Shown here in pieces: positions 1 through 8,284 of a DNA stretch of 64,000 nt (position 1 is the stretch's first letter; every line of letters begins with the position of its first letter). A program made the position numbers and the translations under genes. Below the pieces are notes generated by a model that was given only the letters and a program-made list of their open reading frames with translations, did not search any database and was not told where the DNA came from. Source of the stretch: Deltaproteobacteria bacterium (GTDB lineage: Bacteria; Desulfobacterota_B; Binatia; UBA9968); the NCBI GenBank assembly GCA_005879255.1, contig VBKY01000098.1:9176-73175 (forward strand), written 5' to 3'.

Positions 1-169
1 TGGGCCGATGGTGCAGCACAACACAAGTGGCAACTTTGTTGACATTCTGACCACCGGCTCCTGAAGACCGAACAAAGTGTTCCTGGATGTCCTGCTCCTG
101 GACACCCAAGGCCCGCATCCGCTCCAGGAGGAATTTCTGTTTTTCAGGTGAAACGATGTTGAAAGCCAT
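1..169 (-). CDS. Peptide chain release factor-like protein, N-terminal part (cut by window edge)
   Basis: Reading the minus strand from the ATG at 169-167 gives an open frame of about 56 codons that runs off the left edge. It begins MAFNIVSPEKQ and contains SSGAGGQNVNKVAT, the GGQ motif of the class I release factor catalytic domain, which triggers peptidyl-tRNA hydrolysis in the ribosomal A site. The motif lies only about 40 residues from the N-terminus, so the stop-codon-reading domains of RF1/RF2 are absent. This matches the short stand-alone RF-like proteins (ArfB/YaeJ relatives) linked to ribosome rescue. The C-terminal basic tail that would distinguish true ArfB is outside the window. 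Confidence 0.85.
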   Translation of the reverse strand, partial: MAFNIVSPEKQKFLLERMRALGVQEQDIQEHFVRSSGAGGQNVNKVATCVVLHHRP

Positions 170-241
170 GGTCGAAGATCTAGCATAGCAAGCCGTCCAG
201 AGCGAGGAAGACCTACTCTTTTTGAGCACGGACCGAATAGC

Positions 242-274
242 TTGAACCACTTGAACGCTTTGAACGGCTTGAAT
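242..274. repeat. Tandem TTGAAC repeat, 9-bp period
   Basis: TTGAAC (last copy TTGAAT) occurs at 242, 251, 260 and 269, an exact 9-bp spacing with variable triplets between. A related run (3601, 3609, 3616) precedes the SEC-C gene relic, and a weaker pair occurs near 2416-2428. It lies about 60 bp upstream of the SEC-C gene. Function unknown; an intergenic repeat or binding-site array are both possible. Confidence 0.6.
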
Positions 275-335
275 AATGGGAATCGTTTCTTGTCATCGCG
301 GTGGCTAAGTTCGACAATATTTGAAATAGTGAACC

Positions 336-680
336 ATGGGAAACAGAATTGCTGATATCGGCAAAATGAAAAGCATTGTCGATAACGAGAATCGGCTAAG
401 AACTAGCGGTTTTAATAAGAGGGCGAAGCTTGGTACTGCGAACAATCCGGCAGTTGTTCATGTACGAACAGAAGAAAGATTCAAAGAGATCACGTCTCTG
501 TTTAAAGAAAAGGGTTGGAAATGCAAGGTCGAACTGGAACCGGACAAGCCGGAGGATATCACCGATCTGGAGCGTCTATTGAATCCAATAAAGCCGCGGA
601 GAGTCGAACATAAACCTGGACGTAATGAGCCCTGCTCATGTGGCAGCGGTCAAAAGTACAAAAACTGCTGTGCTCAGTAA
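336..680 (+). CDS. SEC-C motif metal-binding protein (PBPRA1643-like)
   Basis: A 114-residue protein whose last 21 residues form a SEC-C zinc motif ([15 protein letters not shown]), the CxCx8CC ligand set also found at the C-terminus of SecA. The N-terminal part (about residues 25-85) resembles the small SWIM/SEC-C family of the PBPRA1643 type, whose function is unknown. The ATG at 336 has no strong ribosome binding site. The gene stands alone. A relic of the last codons of a related gene is found at 3621-3659. The SEC-C motif is certain; any role in protein or nucleic-acid binding is not shown. Confidence 0.85.
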   Translation: MGNRIADIGKMKSIVDNENRLRTSGFNKRAKLGTANNPAVVHVRTEERFKEITSLFKEKGWKCKVELEPDKPEDITDLERLLNPIKPRRVEHKPGRNEPCSCGSGQKYKNCCAQ

Positions 681-1014
681 TGAAGGGTGCGAGGAGTTGA
701 AATAGCAGAGCGGGCGGCGAAAAATTGTTTTGGTTATTTCAGCCCGAGCCGATGACGCCACTGCGAAACTCATACTCAAGCCTAGTGCGGGCTCGATTGT
801 CGGAACAAGATTGCAAAGCGAAGAGCGCCAAACCGGAGAATATTGTCAAGGATCTCGATGACATGGTTACATCGATAATCTCTATAAGGGCAAGCCGCGA
901 CCCTAAATTGTTTTTAGACTTCAGCCACTTGTACTCTTGAACTCGCGTTCTTGCCCCTTGGACCTAGGTCATCAAAGAAGCGTGCGCCGCCCAGCGGTGG
1001 GGGGGAGTGACACA
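681..1014. other. Intergenic region without a convincing gene
   Basis: A 71-codon open frame can be read from a TTG at 725 to 940, but it has no ribosome binding site, no recognisable domain and atypical composition. I see no RNA gene or clear terminator here. Confidence 0.5.
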
Positions 1015-2367
1015 GTGAACGACGCGGTTCAGGAAATTTCCCAAGTGACGCGCGCATTCTGTGCGCGGATGGCGTCGGTGCAAGCTGTTGATCTGCCGAG
1101 CAAAGCGGTGCACGAAGGCAAGCGCGGCGTGCTCGACTGGTTGGGCTGTGCGCTGGCGGGGAGCCGGCATACGACGCTCGATCCCCTGCTCGCGGTGTTG
1201 CAGGAGACGAGTGGAAAGTCGCAGGCCACGGTGTTCGGGCGCGGGTTGAAACTGGGATTCCTCGATGCGCCGATCGCCAACGGCCAGGCCGGGCATGTGC
1301 TCGACTACGACGATACCCACATGGGCGGCACGCTGCTGCACGCCAGTTCACCGACGCTTGCCGCAGTGTTCTCGATGGCGGAACGAGGTCGCGTGAGCGG
1401 CGCTGAGTTTCTGCTGGCCTATGCCGTTGGATTTGAAGCAGGAGTGCGCACCGGCCGGACTGCGCCGGGACATCACAGAGGCGGATGGCACCTGACCGGT
1501 ACGCTCGGCAGCATCGCGGCTGGCGTCGCAGCGGGGAAGCTCCTCGGGCTCGACGCCAAACGGCTGGCCCACGCGATGGCGATTGCCGCGACCCAGTCCG
1601 CGGGCATGCAACAGAATCGCGGCACGATGTGCAAGTCATTGCATGCCGGCAAGGCGGCTTCGAGCGGGGTGCTGGCGGCGCTCCTCGCCGAGCGCGACTT
1701 CGACGGCTCGCTGGAGATCATCGAAGGCAAGCGCGGCTACTGCCGCATCTACAGCGACGTGGCGGCACCCGAAGCGCTCATCGATGAGCTGGGCACTCGC
1801 TGGGAGATCACGCGCAACGGCCACAAGCCCTACGCGTGTGGCGTGGTGCTGCACCCGGTGATCGATGCGATGATCGCGATACGCTCTCAGGCAAAGATCG
1901 ATCCCGCACGGATCGCATCCATCAAGCTGCGCGTCAATCCTCTAGTACTCTCCGTCACCGGGGTCGAGGAGCCCGCGACGGGTCTTCAGTCCAAGTTCAG
2001 CGTCTATCACAGCGCCGCCGTTGCGGTGATCGACGGCGCGGCGCGCATCCCGCAGTACACCGATCAACGTGTGAGCGATCCGGCAGTGATCGCGTTGCGG
2101 CACAAGGTCAAGGCGACGATCGATGAGTCGCTCGGCAATGACCAGGCCGAGGCGGTCGTCATCACGGATGAAGCGCGGCATCGTGCTTTCATCGAGCACG
2201 CAAGCGGTACCGCGGACAATCCCATGAGCGAGGCTGCGCTCGAGGCGAAATTCATGGCGAATGCCGAGCCCGTTATCGGGCGTGAGCGCGCGCAGCAGGT
2301 GCGCGAACTCGTGCGAGAACTCGACCGCTTGACCGATGTAAGTGACCTGATCCGGTTGTGCGCGTAA
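1015..2367 (+). CDS. MmgE/PrpD family protein
   Basis: A protein of about 450 residues with the MmgE/PrpD fold, the family of 2-methylcitrate dehydratase and cis-aconitate decarboxylase/isomerase. Visible family blocks include GHVLDYDDTH near residue 100, HHRGGWHLTGTLG near 160, and NGHKPYACGVVLHP near 270. The GTG at 1015 is preferred over upstream starts because a GGGGGAG ribosome binding site lies just before it and the length then fits the family. No prpB, prpC or other propionate genes are adjacent, so the substrate cannot be named. Such stand-alone members are common in soil and sediment bacteria. Confidence 0.9.
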   Translation: MNDAVQEISQVTRAFCARMASVQAVDLPSKAVHEGKRGVLDWLGCALAGSRHTTLDPLLAVLQETSGKSQATVFGRGLKLGFLDAPIANGQAGHVLDYDDTHMGGTLLHASSPTLAAVFSMAERGRVSGAEFLLAYAVGFEAGVRTGRTAPGHHRGGWHLTGTLGSIAAGVAAGKLLGLDAKRLAHAMAIAATQSAGMQQNRGTMCKSLHAGKAASSGVLAALLAERDFDGSLEIIEGKRGYCRIYSDVAAPEALIDELGTRWEITRNGHKPYACGVVLHPVIDAMIAIRSQAKIDPARIASIKLRVNPLVLSVTGVEEPATGLQSKFSVYHSAAVAVIDGAARIPQYTDQRVSDPAVIALRHKVKATIDESLGNDQAEAVVITDEARHRAFIEHASGTADNPMSEAALEAKFMANAEPVIGRERAQQVRELVRELDRLTDVSDLIRLCA

Positions 2368-2437
2368 CGCTCACGCTGCGCGAACGACCGGATTAGGTTG
2401 GTCAGCTTTAACGATTGGAACTTTGAACGAGAAGGGA

Positions 2438-2707
2438 ATGATGGCGGAGGCGAAGGGCTATCGAATTGAAGTGGAGATTCTGACCGATACCTACAAGATC
2501 AGGGGGACGCTGTTCGTGCCGCTGGCGGGCGTGGGCGGGTACAGCGTACGGCTATCTGATTTCCTAAACAATCCTGACAAACATTTTCTCGCCCTGACGG
2601 ACGCGAAAGTGGAAGCGCTGCCGGACCCAAACGAGAAGTTGGAAGCGCCGTTTCTCGCCGTCAATAAAAGTGTGGTGACGATGGTGCGGGCAATTGAGGA
2701 AGAGTGA
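2438..2707 (+). CDS. Small conserved-looking protein, function unknown
   Basis: An 89-residue protein. A beta-rich N-terminal half (EVEILTDTYKIRGTLFVP) is followed by RLSDFLNNPDKHFLALTDAKV, a pattern I associate with small uncharacterised bacterial proteins in which an RGxL strand is followed by RLSDxLN and a second xFLxLTDA strand. GAGAAGGG lies directly upstream of two consecutive ATGs (2438 and 2441), so either can be the start. No catalytic residues are evident. It sits 70 bp after the MmgE/PrpD gene and may be co-transcribed with it. Confidence 0.7.
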   Translation: MMAEAKGYRIEVEILTDTYKIRGTLFVPLAGVGGYSVRLSDFLNNPDKHFLALTDAKVEALPDPNEKLEAPFLAVNKSVVTMVRAIEEE

Positions 2708-2815
2708 AGACTTGCGAACGGCGCTATCTCTCCAAAAAATCATAGTAAACACGGCCTAAGGCGAGAGGCAATAGTCCGAACCCGCCACCTGAGGTGTTCT
2801 TGACAGGAGTGACAC

Positions 2816-3529
2816 ATGACTCAAATGGTTTTCATTCATGGGCCTGGCGCCGGAGGATGCGCTGATTCGTTCGTCTATCAACTCGAATACTATCCGGGGG
2901 GCCTCGCGCCGACGTTGCCTGGTCATCTGGTCGGAACGGCCTGCCCCAATGTGGAACGATATACTGATTGGTTAAGAGGGTGGTTGTGGTCTCAAGGTAA
3001 GCAGAAAGACCTGGTGCTGGTTGGTTTCACGTTGGGTGGTTGTATCGCGCTCCAGTATGGCCTCGATTATCCAGATGAGGTTAAAGCACTCGTCTTGATG
3101 ACCACGGGCATGCGACCGAGGGAGCGACGGCCGGGCACTCTGGAGTTTCGCCTGAAGGCTGCGGCAGATCCTGAAACGTACCGGGAATGGCTGGAAACCA
3201 TGCGCCACCAATTCTTGTTTATGAAGCCGGAACTGCGCGACCATCTCGTGGAATGCCATCGCAGGGTAGGGCCGTTATCGCAGCACGGTGATTTCGTAGC
3301 GATTGATCATTTCGATGTGCGCGAGCGAATTCATACTCTCAAGCTGCCACTGCTCCTGATCCGCGGCGTCGACGATCCGGCCGCGACTCCGGAGTACGAG
3401 TTAGAGATTCATCAGGCCGTTCCCCACTCGCAATACCTGAAGCTCAAAAATGCCGGTCATTTCCCGTTCGCGGAGCAGCCCGCGGAAGTGAATCGAGCCA
3501 TCGATGAGTTTCTCGCATGCCTGACGTGA
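2816..3529 (+). CDS. Alpha/beta hydrolase with threonine at the nucleophile position
   Basis: A 237-residue single-domain alpha/beta hydrolase. The oxyanion-hole strand (FIHGPGAGG, about residues 6-14), acid loop (RGVDDPAATPEYE, about 185) and catalytic histidine (NAGHFPF, about 212) are present. The nucleophile elbow, normally GHSMGG or GxSxG, reads VGFTLGGCIAL, placing Thr72 (ACG at 3029-3031) where serine is expected. A clean AGGAG ribosome binding site precedes the ATG. The fold is certain; the substrate and whether the enzyme is active are not. Confidence 0.85.
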   Translation: MTQMVFIHGPGAGGCADSFVYQLEYYPGGLAPTLPGHLVGTACPNVERYTDWLRGWLWSQGKQKDLVLVGFTLGGCIALQYGLDYPDEVKALVLMTTGMRPRERRPGTLEFRLKAAADPETYREWLETMRHQFLFMKPELRDHLVECHRRVGPLSQHGDFVAIDHFDVRERIHTLKLPLLLIRGVDDPAATPEYELEIHQAVPHSQYLKLKNAGHFPFAEQPAEVNRAIDEFLACLT

Positions 3530-3600
3530 TGCGCGCGAGTTGGAATCTCGCGCAGACCACAATCGTCTCAGTTGAAACGGAAGAATGGGCAAGGACCATC

Positions 3601-3621
3601 TTGAACGTTTGAACCTTGAAC
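3601..3621. repeat. Second TTGAAC repeat run
   Basis: TTGAAC occurs at 3601, 3609 and 3616, immediately before the SEC-C relic. The same hexamer is tandemly repeated at 242-274 ahead of the intact SEC-C gene. Confidence 0.5.
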
Positions 3622-3659
3622 CCGCTAAAAACTACAAAAACTGCTGTGGTCAGTCATGA
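3621..3659 (+). pseudogene. Relic of a SEC-C gene 3' end
   Basis: In the frame ending at the TGA of 3657-3659 the sequence reads PAKNYKNCCGQS, nearly identical to the last codons of the SEC-C gene at 336-680 (KYKNCCAQ). The nucleotide match covers roughly 652-692 against 3627-3667, continues about 10 bases past the stop codon, and has only a few substitutions. No upstream part of the gene remains. A truncated paralogue or recombination scar is the simplest reading. Confidence 0.7.
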
Positions 3660-3826
3660 AGGGCGCGGGCTAAAAGACCCGTTGTTTTATCCCTGGGCAG
3701 AATTGGGGCAGTCTGATACTGGGTGTGCTTGGAGCACTTTCAGACATTCGCGCCATTCTTGCGTAATTAATAAAGATTGTTTTTCGGCACTCGTGTTGCT
3801 CTACATCAGATCAATTGGTGAAGCCG

Positions 3827-4201
3827 ATGTACGAGGCCATTTTAGAAAATTTCTCATCCTTTCCGACACTCGTGGTGACGAATGGGAGTACGCTAATGAT
3901 AGCTGAAGGCTTAAATATCCTTCATTTCTCTGCAATAGCATTAATCGTCGCTTTTCTCACGGCCAGAATAGCGAGCAAGAAAGACCGTGCCATCCTTAAA
4001 AGACAACACGTCCTCACACTAAAGAAGTGTCCGAAATGTGCCGAGCAACTACCGATCTCGGCACTTGTTTGCGATGCATGCGATTACAATTTTCTTTCTC
4101 GGATGGCTGGACACCGACATAAACTGCTGCCATCACCCAGCGAACCTCTGGCTCATCAGGAGAGTCCCGGACGGTCAGGTGTCGCAATCGCACATCGGTG
4201 A
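3827..4201 (+). CDS. Small membrane protein with a zinc ribbon
   Basis: About 124 residues. A hydrophobic segment (ILHFSAIALIVAFLTARIA, about residues 31-49) is followed by a charged linker and a double CxxC zinc ribbon (CPKC and CDAC, about residues 68-88). The tail is low in recognisable features. Start choice is uncertain: ATG 3827 gives the longest product, while ATG 3896 has a GGGAG site upstream and would begin just before the membrane segment. Membrane-anchored zinc ribbons of this type are common and usually uncharacterised. Confidence 0.6.
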   Translation: MYEAILENFSSFPTLVVTNGSTLMIAEGLNILHFSAIALIVAFLTARIASKKDRAILKRQHVLTLKKCPKCAEQLPISALVCDACDYNFLSRMAGHRHKLLPSPSEPLAHQESPGRSGVAIAHR

Positions 4202-4388
4202 GTAATCGGGTTCTTCCTGCTGCTCACTAGGGAGCCAGCTCGAGCCAGGTCGAGAAACCAGGGCTCCGATCCTACGATTTAGTTTCAGTCTTACCGCTGT
4301 CCCATCCCTCATAGACAAACAGTGGGTAATTTAAACAGGAAGGGGACCTCCTCGATGCGGGTTCCTTTGTGTTAAGTTACCTCGAGTG

Positions 4389-6929
4389 ATGCGAAACCCG
4401 GATTTACCTATTTTAGAAGTCGAGCAGCCATTGCTCGAAACCCTGACGACGCAGAAGCGATTGGTTCTAACCGCGCCAACCGGCTCCGGCAAATCGACCC
4501 GAGTGCCACAGATGTTGCTCGACGGTGGATTGCTGGGCGATGGCCAAGTGACGATCTTGCAGCCGCGCCGCTTGCCGACGCGAATGCTCGCGGCGTGGGT
4601 CGCGCAAGCTCGAAACGCAAAACTCGGCGGCGAGGTGGGCTATCAGATGCGGCTGGACAACGTCACGTCTCCGAAAACGCGTATTTGTTACGTGACCGAA
4701 GGAGTGCTGCTGCGCCAGATGCTGGCTGATCCCGACTTGAAAGGTGTCAACGCGATCGTGTTCGACGAGTTTCACGAACGGCACCTCTACGGGGACATCA
4801 CGCTGGCGCGCGCTCTGCAAATCCAGGAATCGACGCGGCCCGATCTCATCATCATCGTCATGTCGGCCACGTTGGATGTCGCCGCGGTTCAAAAATATCT
4901 CCACCCTTGTGCGCTGTTGTCGTCGCAAGGTCGCACCTACCGCGTCACCATAGAATATCTATCCAAACCTGCCGGTGACACACCGGTGTGGGAACTTGCC
5001 GTCAAAGAACTCCAACGCCTGGTACGCGAGCATCCCCAAGGCGACGCTCTTATTTTCATGCCCGGAAGGTATGAAATCACGCGCACCGTGCAGGCGGCGC
5101 GCGATAGGCTCGGCCCGAAGTTCCTCGTCTTTCCGTTGCACGGCGAATTGCCGCCCATCGATCAGGACGCGGCGGTGGCCCGATATGACCGGCGCAAAAT
5201 CGTCATCGCCACTAACGTCGCGGAGACCTCGCTCACCATCGACGGCGTTCGCTTGGTGATCGACAGCGGTTTGGCGCGTATACCGCGATATGATCCCTAT
5301 CGCGGCATCAACACGTTGCTCGTCGAAAAAATCAGCCACGCCGCAGCGGACCAACGGGCAGGTCGCGCCGGTCGCACCGCGCCCGGACACTGCTTGCGTC
5401 TATGGACAACGCATGACCAGAGCACGCGTCCGGCGCAGGAGCTTTCCGAAGTGAAGCGTCTGGATCTCTCGGAAGTAATCCTCACGCTCAAGGCGAGCGG
5501 GGTGAACGACGTGCAGACATTTCGCTGGTTGGAGGTCCCCGACGCTCGCGCGCTGGAACGCGCCAAGATCCTGCTCACCGACTTGGGAGCGATTGACGAT
5601 ACGACGGGTGCCCTCACCGGACTCGGACGACGGATGCTCGCATTTCCAGCGCATCCACGCTACGCGCGGATGCTGCTGGCCGCCCACGACTATGGTTGTG
5701 TGCGGCCAGTCGCGTTGATTGCCGCTCTGACGCAAGGGCGGGACTTGCTCGTGCGCCGACAGGCAAAAGAAGTGGAAGACGGGCGTGACGATCTGTTCGA
5801 TGCAGAGACGGAGTCGGATTTTTTTGTGCTGATGCGCGCCTGGCGCGGCGCCGAACGCAATGGATACGACATCGAAGGCTGCCGCCGGCTCGGCGTTCAC
5901 GCCCAAGCAGCGCGTCAGGTCGGTCCGTTGTTCGAGCAGTTCTTGAGGATCGCCGCGGCCGAGGGCTTGGACATCAGCGAGAAGCCGGCCGGGCACGCTG
6001 CGGTGGCGCGGTGCGTGCTGGTTGGGTTTCCCGACCATCTCGCCAAGCGTCTGGACGCCAGCACACGACGGTGCGAACTAGTCCATGGCCGTCGCGGCGT
6101 GTTGGCCCGCGAGAGCGTTGTGAAAGCGCCTCTCTTCGTGGTCTCCGAAGTGCGCGAGGTGGAACGCGGCGGCGGCAGCGACCGAGCCTTGGATGTCCTG
6201 CTGAATCTGGCGACGGCGATCAAGGAGGAGTGGTTGCGCGAACTTTTCCCAGACAACTTCAAAGAAGTTAATGTCGTTGTCTACGACCCGGCATTGAAGC
6301 GCGTCGTTGCCCGAGAGGAAAAGCGATTCCGCGACCTCGTTCTCGAAGAGAAACTCTCCGACAATCCACCGGCTGAGGAAGCGGCCAAGATTCTGGCGCG
6401 CGAACTCGCGGCCGGCCGCTGCGCCCTCGAGAACTGGAACGAATCGGTTGAACAATGGATCCTGCGCGTCAATCGGTTACGCGAATGGATGCCGGAGTTG
6501 ACATTGCCCGCCATCGGAGGAGAGGACCGGGTCGCCATGCTCGAGCTCATTTGCCACGGCGCGTTCAGTTTCAACCAAATCAAAAATCGGCCTGTTTTGT
6601 CCGTCGTCAAGTCATGGTTGTCCCGGCAGCAGCAGGCCTGGATAGAAAAGTATGCACCTGAGCGGATTCAGTTGCCCCGTGGCCGCACGGTGAAGGTCGT
6701 CTACTCCGTCGACGCGGCGCCGACGATTGCGGCGCGCATTCAGGATCTGTACGGCATCAATGAAGCGCTCTGGATCGCGGCCCGGCGTGTTCGTGTCCGC
6801 ATTCAGGTGCTCGCGCCCAGTAATCGGCCGGTGCAGGTTACCGAGAACCTGTCAGTTTTCTGGCGTGAAACCTATCCGAAACTCAAGCAGGAACTGCAGC
6901 GCAAGTATCCGAAGCATGTCTGGCGCTGA
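4389..6929 (+). CDS. hrpB: ATP-dependent RNA helicase HrpB
   Basis: An 846-residue DExH helicase. Walker A is TAPTGSGKST at residues 28-37; motif II is DEFHER, the HrpB variant of DEAH, near residue 125; motif III is SATLD; motif V is TNVAETSLTIDGV near 275; motif VI is QRAGRAGR near 320. The long region after the helicase core matches the HrpB C-terminal domain, and the total length is normal for HrpB. GTG 4386 directly precedes ATG 4389, so the start could be one codon earlier. HrpB is a widespread helicase of poorly known cellular role. The gene appears to be transcribed alone. Confidence 0.93.
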   Translation: MRNPDLPILEVEQPLLETLTTQKRLVLTAPTGSGKSTRVPQMLLDGGLLGDGQVTILQPRRLPTRMLAAWVAQARNAKLGGEVGYQMRLDNVTSPKTRICYVTEGVLLRQMLADPDLKGVNAIVFDEFHERHLYGDITLARALQIQESTRPDLIIIVMSATLDVAAVQKYLHPCALLSSQGRTYRVTIEYLSKPAGDTPVWELAVKELQRLVREHPQGDALIFMPGRYEITRTVQAARDRLGPKFLVFPLHGELPPIDQDAAVARYDRRKIVIATNVAETSLTIDGVRLVIDSGLARIPRYDPYRGINTLLVEKISHAAADQRAGRAGRTAPGHCLRLWTTHDQSTRPAQELSEVKRLDLSEVILTLKASGVNDVQTFRWLEVPDARALERAKILLTDLGAIDDTTGALTGLGRRMLAFPAHPRYARMLLAAHDYGCVRPVALIAALTQGRDLLVRRQAKEVEDGRDDLFDAETESDFFVLMRAWRGAERNGYDIEGCRRLGVHAQAARQVGPLFEQFLRIAAAEGLDISEKPAGHAAVARCVLVGFPDHLAKRLDASTRRCELVHGRRGVLARESVVKAPLFVVSEVREVERGGGSDRALDVLLNLATAIKEEWLRELFPDNFKEVNVVVYDPALKRVVAREEKRFRDLVLEEKLSDNPPAEEAAKILARELAAGRCALENWNESVEQWILRVNRLREWMPELTLPAIGGEDRVAMLELICHGAFSFNQIKNRPVLSVVKSWLSRQQQAWIEKYAPERIQLPRGRTVKVVYSVDAAPTIAARIQDLYGINEALWIAARRVRVRIQVLAPSNRPVQVTENLSVFWRETYPKLKQELQRKYPKHVWR

Positions 6930-7227
6930 TTTTCATTGGGGTCCGTCTTCCACGTAATCCGTGGTCGTGCTTTTTCAGGCGTGGCTCAATCCAAAGCAAA
7001 AATTATGAAAAATGATGACAGCGGACAGCAGCGGACCAGTCCGCAGCGGAACTTTAACGAGCGATTTGGCGTGCGCCAATTGTCTCCTCGCCTTTACATC
7101 ACCACTTCAGCAACTACCAATCCGAAAAGGCGTGATAGAAAATAAATTTTTTCTAGGACCAGTCAAGTTCGTTCGCTTAATCCTCCGCTGTCTGGTAGTC
7201 TCAAGCGGAATGGACAGGAGGATAGGA

Positions 7228-7558
7228 ATGAAGCTATTTATGCTCTTGTTCGCGTCACTCTTTGCCAGTGCTCTTATCGGATTCTCTTCAGTTTGGGGTT
7301 CAGTCAGCCGAGACAACGCCAAAGTCTGCAGCCGAGACCAAAAAGACTCCTTCAAAGACCGATCGGCTGGACATTAATACCGCGTCGGCTAAAGATCTGA
7401 AGGCGATTCGGGGAATTAACGAGACTCAAGCGAAAAAGATTATCGAAGGTCGTCCTTATAAAAGAAGAAACGAACTCATTTCAAAGAAGATCATTCCGCA
7501 GGAGACCTTCGACAAGATTAAGGAACAGATAACCGTGAAGCAGGCTAGTAAGGGCTAA
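7228..7558 (+). pseudogene. Secreted helix-hairpin-helix (ComEA-like) protein, split by a frameshift
   Basis: A strong AGGAGG at 7216-7221 precedes ATG 7228, which opens a signal peptide (MKLFMLLFASLFASALIGFS). That frame stops at 7377. The helix-hairpin-helix domain (DINTASAKDLKAIRGI and KKIIEGRPY) lies in the +1-shifted frame that ends at 7558. Removing one G from the run GGGG at 7295-7298 joins the two frames exactly, giving a secreted protein of about 109 residues with a Lys/Thr-rich linker. ComEA-like HhH domains bind DNA non-specifically. Either a sequencing error or a real frameshift would explain this. Confidence 0.85.
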
Positions 7559-7769
7559 GTCCCGTGATTGGGGTCGCGGTTTCTAGTTTCACGTATCTTT
7601 CAAAATCGCCAATCCATCACCGCGCTTTGTTCCGAAGCGTTTTTGTGAATCGACACCTTGCTAAGCCGCTTCGGCTGGTTGGTGCTTATCGACGTTTATT
7701 GATTAACGTGCCCGGCTTTCCAGTTCCCACTTGGAAATCTTCTCGACCGTGCCGAGGTACAGGAGCCAA

Positions 7770-7979
7770 ATGAAAAAAAGTAGGCCGCCTAAATTATGTC
7801 CTCTCTGCGGTGGCGCGCAAAAACCGCCTGCGAAAAAATTCCGCACAATCACAGGCGCACGGGCCGCCGCCGGAAAGGCTCTTGCCAAGGTCGTTGAGAA
7901 TTTTGTCGTCGAGTCGGGAGATGACAAGACCGCCGATAATTTTGCCGAGCTGCGTAATCGCCCGGACAAGCCCCTTTGA
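7770..7979 (+). CDS. Small basic protein with a CxxC knuckle, unknown
   Basis: 69 residues from ATG 7770, preceded by AGGAG at good spacing. The N-terminus is MKKSRPPKLCPLCGG, a single zinc-knuckle-like CxxC, followed by an Ala/Lys-rich helix-forming stretch. No second cysteine pair is present. The good ribosome binding site favours a gene, but I do not recognise the family and coding composition is not decisive. Confidence 0.4.
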   Translation: MKKSRPPKLCPLCGGAQKPPAKKFRTITGARAAAGKALAKVVENFVVESGDDKTADNFAELRNRPDKPL

Positions 7980-8198
7980 GGCTGGCGCAATTGGACTCCT
8001 GGCGCACAGCCTAGCTGATTTTTGGTTGCAGTTCTCGAGCCTATCTTTTCCAATGCTTGCGGGATGCTGAACCCTCACTGAGGCTTTCACAGCTCCGATC
8101 GAAGTTGCGGCTTTCTTTTTTAGCCCATTTTGCACCATCTTCTTCTTAAAGCGCCTGCATTTTTATCGCTACTTGTCGCGCTTCATGGCGATGCTACC

Positions 8199-8228
8199 TT
8201 GACATTAAAGACCTAAGGAGTCTATATT
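8199..8228 (+). promoter_or_regulatory. Promoter of the suf operon
   Basis: TTGACA at 8199-8204 and TATATT at 8223-8228 with an 18-bp spacer form a near-consensus sigma-70 promoter. Predicted transcription would begin near 8235, ahead of the Rrf2 gene. This placement supports ATG 8285 rather than GTG 8246 as the translational start. The 7980-8198 stretch upstream shows nothing else I can name. Confidence 0.6.
8209..8223. promoter_or_regulatory. Possible Rrf2 operator between -35 and -10
   Basis: AGAC-N7-GTCT, an imperfect inverted repeat, occupies the promoter spacer. Rrf2/IscR proteins bind short dyads overlapping their own promoters, so autorepression is plausible. The match to published IscR sites is only partial. 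Confidence 0.35.
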
Positions 8229-8284
8229 CAAATTGCGAGCTGACTGTGAAACGGACGAAGGGTAAAAGCGGGCGAAGTTCGCTC

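Noticed and set aside
725..940. 71-codon open frame from a TTG
   Set aside because: No ribosome binding site, no domain, and unusual composition; overlaps the upstream region of the MmgE/PrpD gene.
3660..3700. Weak CGGG...CCCG hairpin followed by TTGTTTT
   Set aside because: Only about four pairs and no transcription unit clearly ends there.
3616..3906. 96-codon plus-strand frame across the SEC-C relic
   Set aside because: It reads the relic in the wrong frame and overlaps the zinc-ribbon gene; no domain.
6936..7145. Open frames between hrpB and the HhH gene
   Set aside because: Two competing frames without domains or ribosome binding sites; treated as non-coding.
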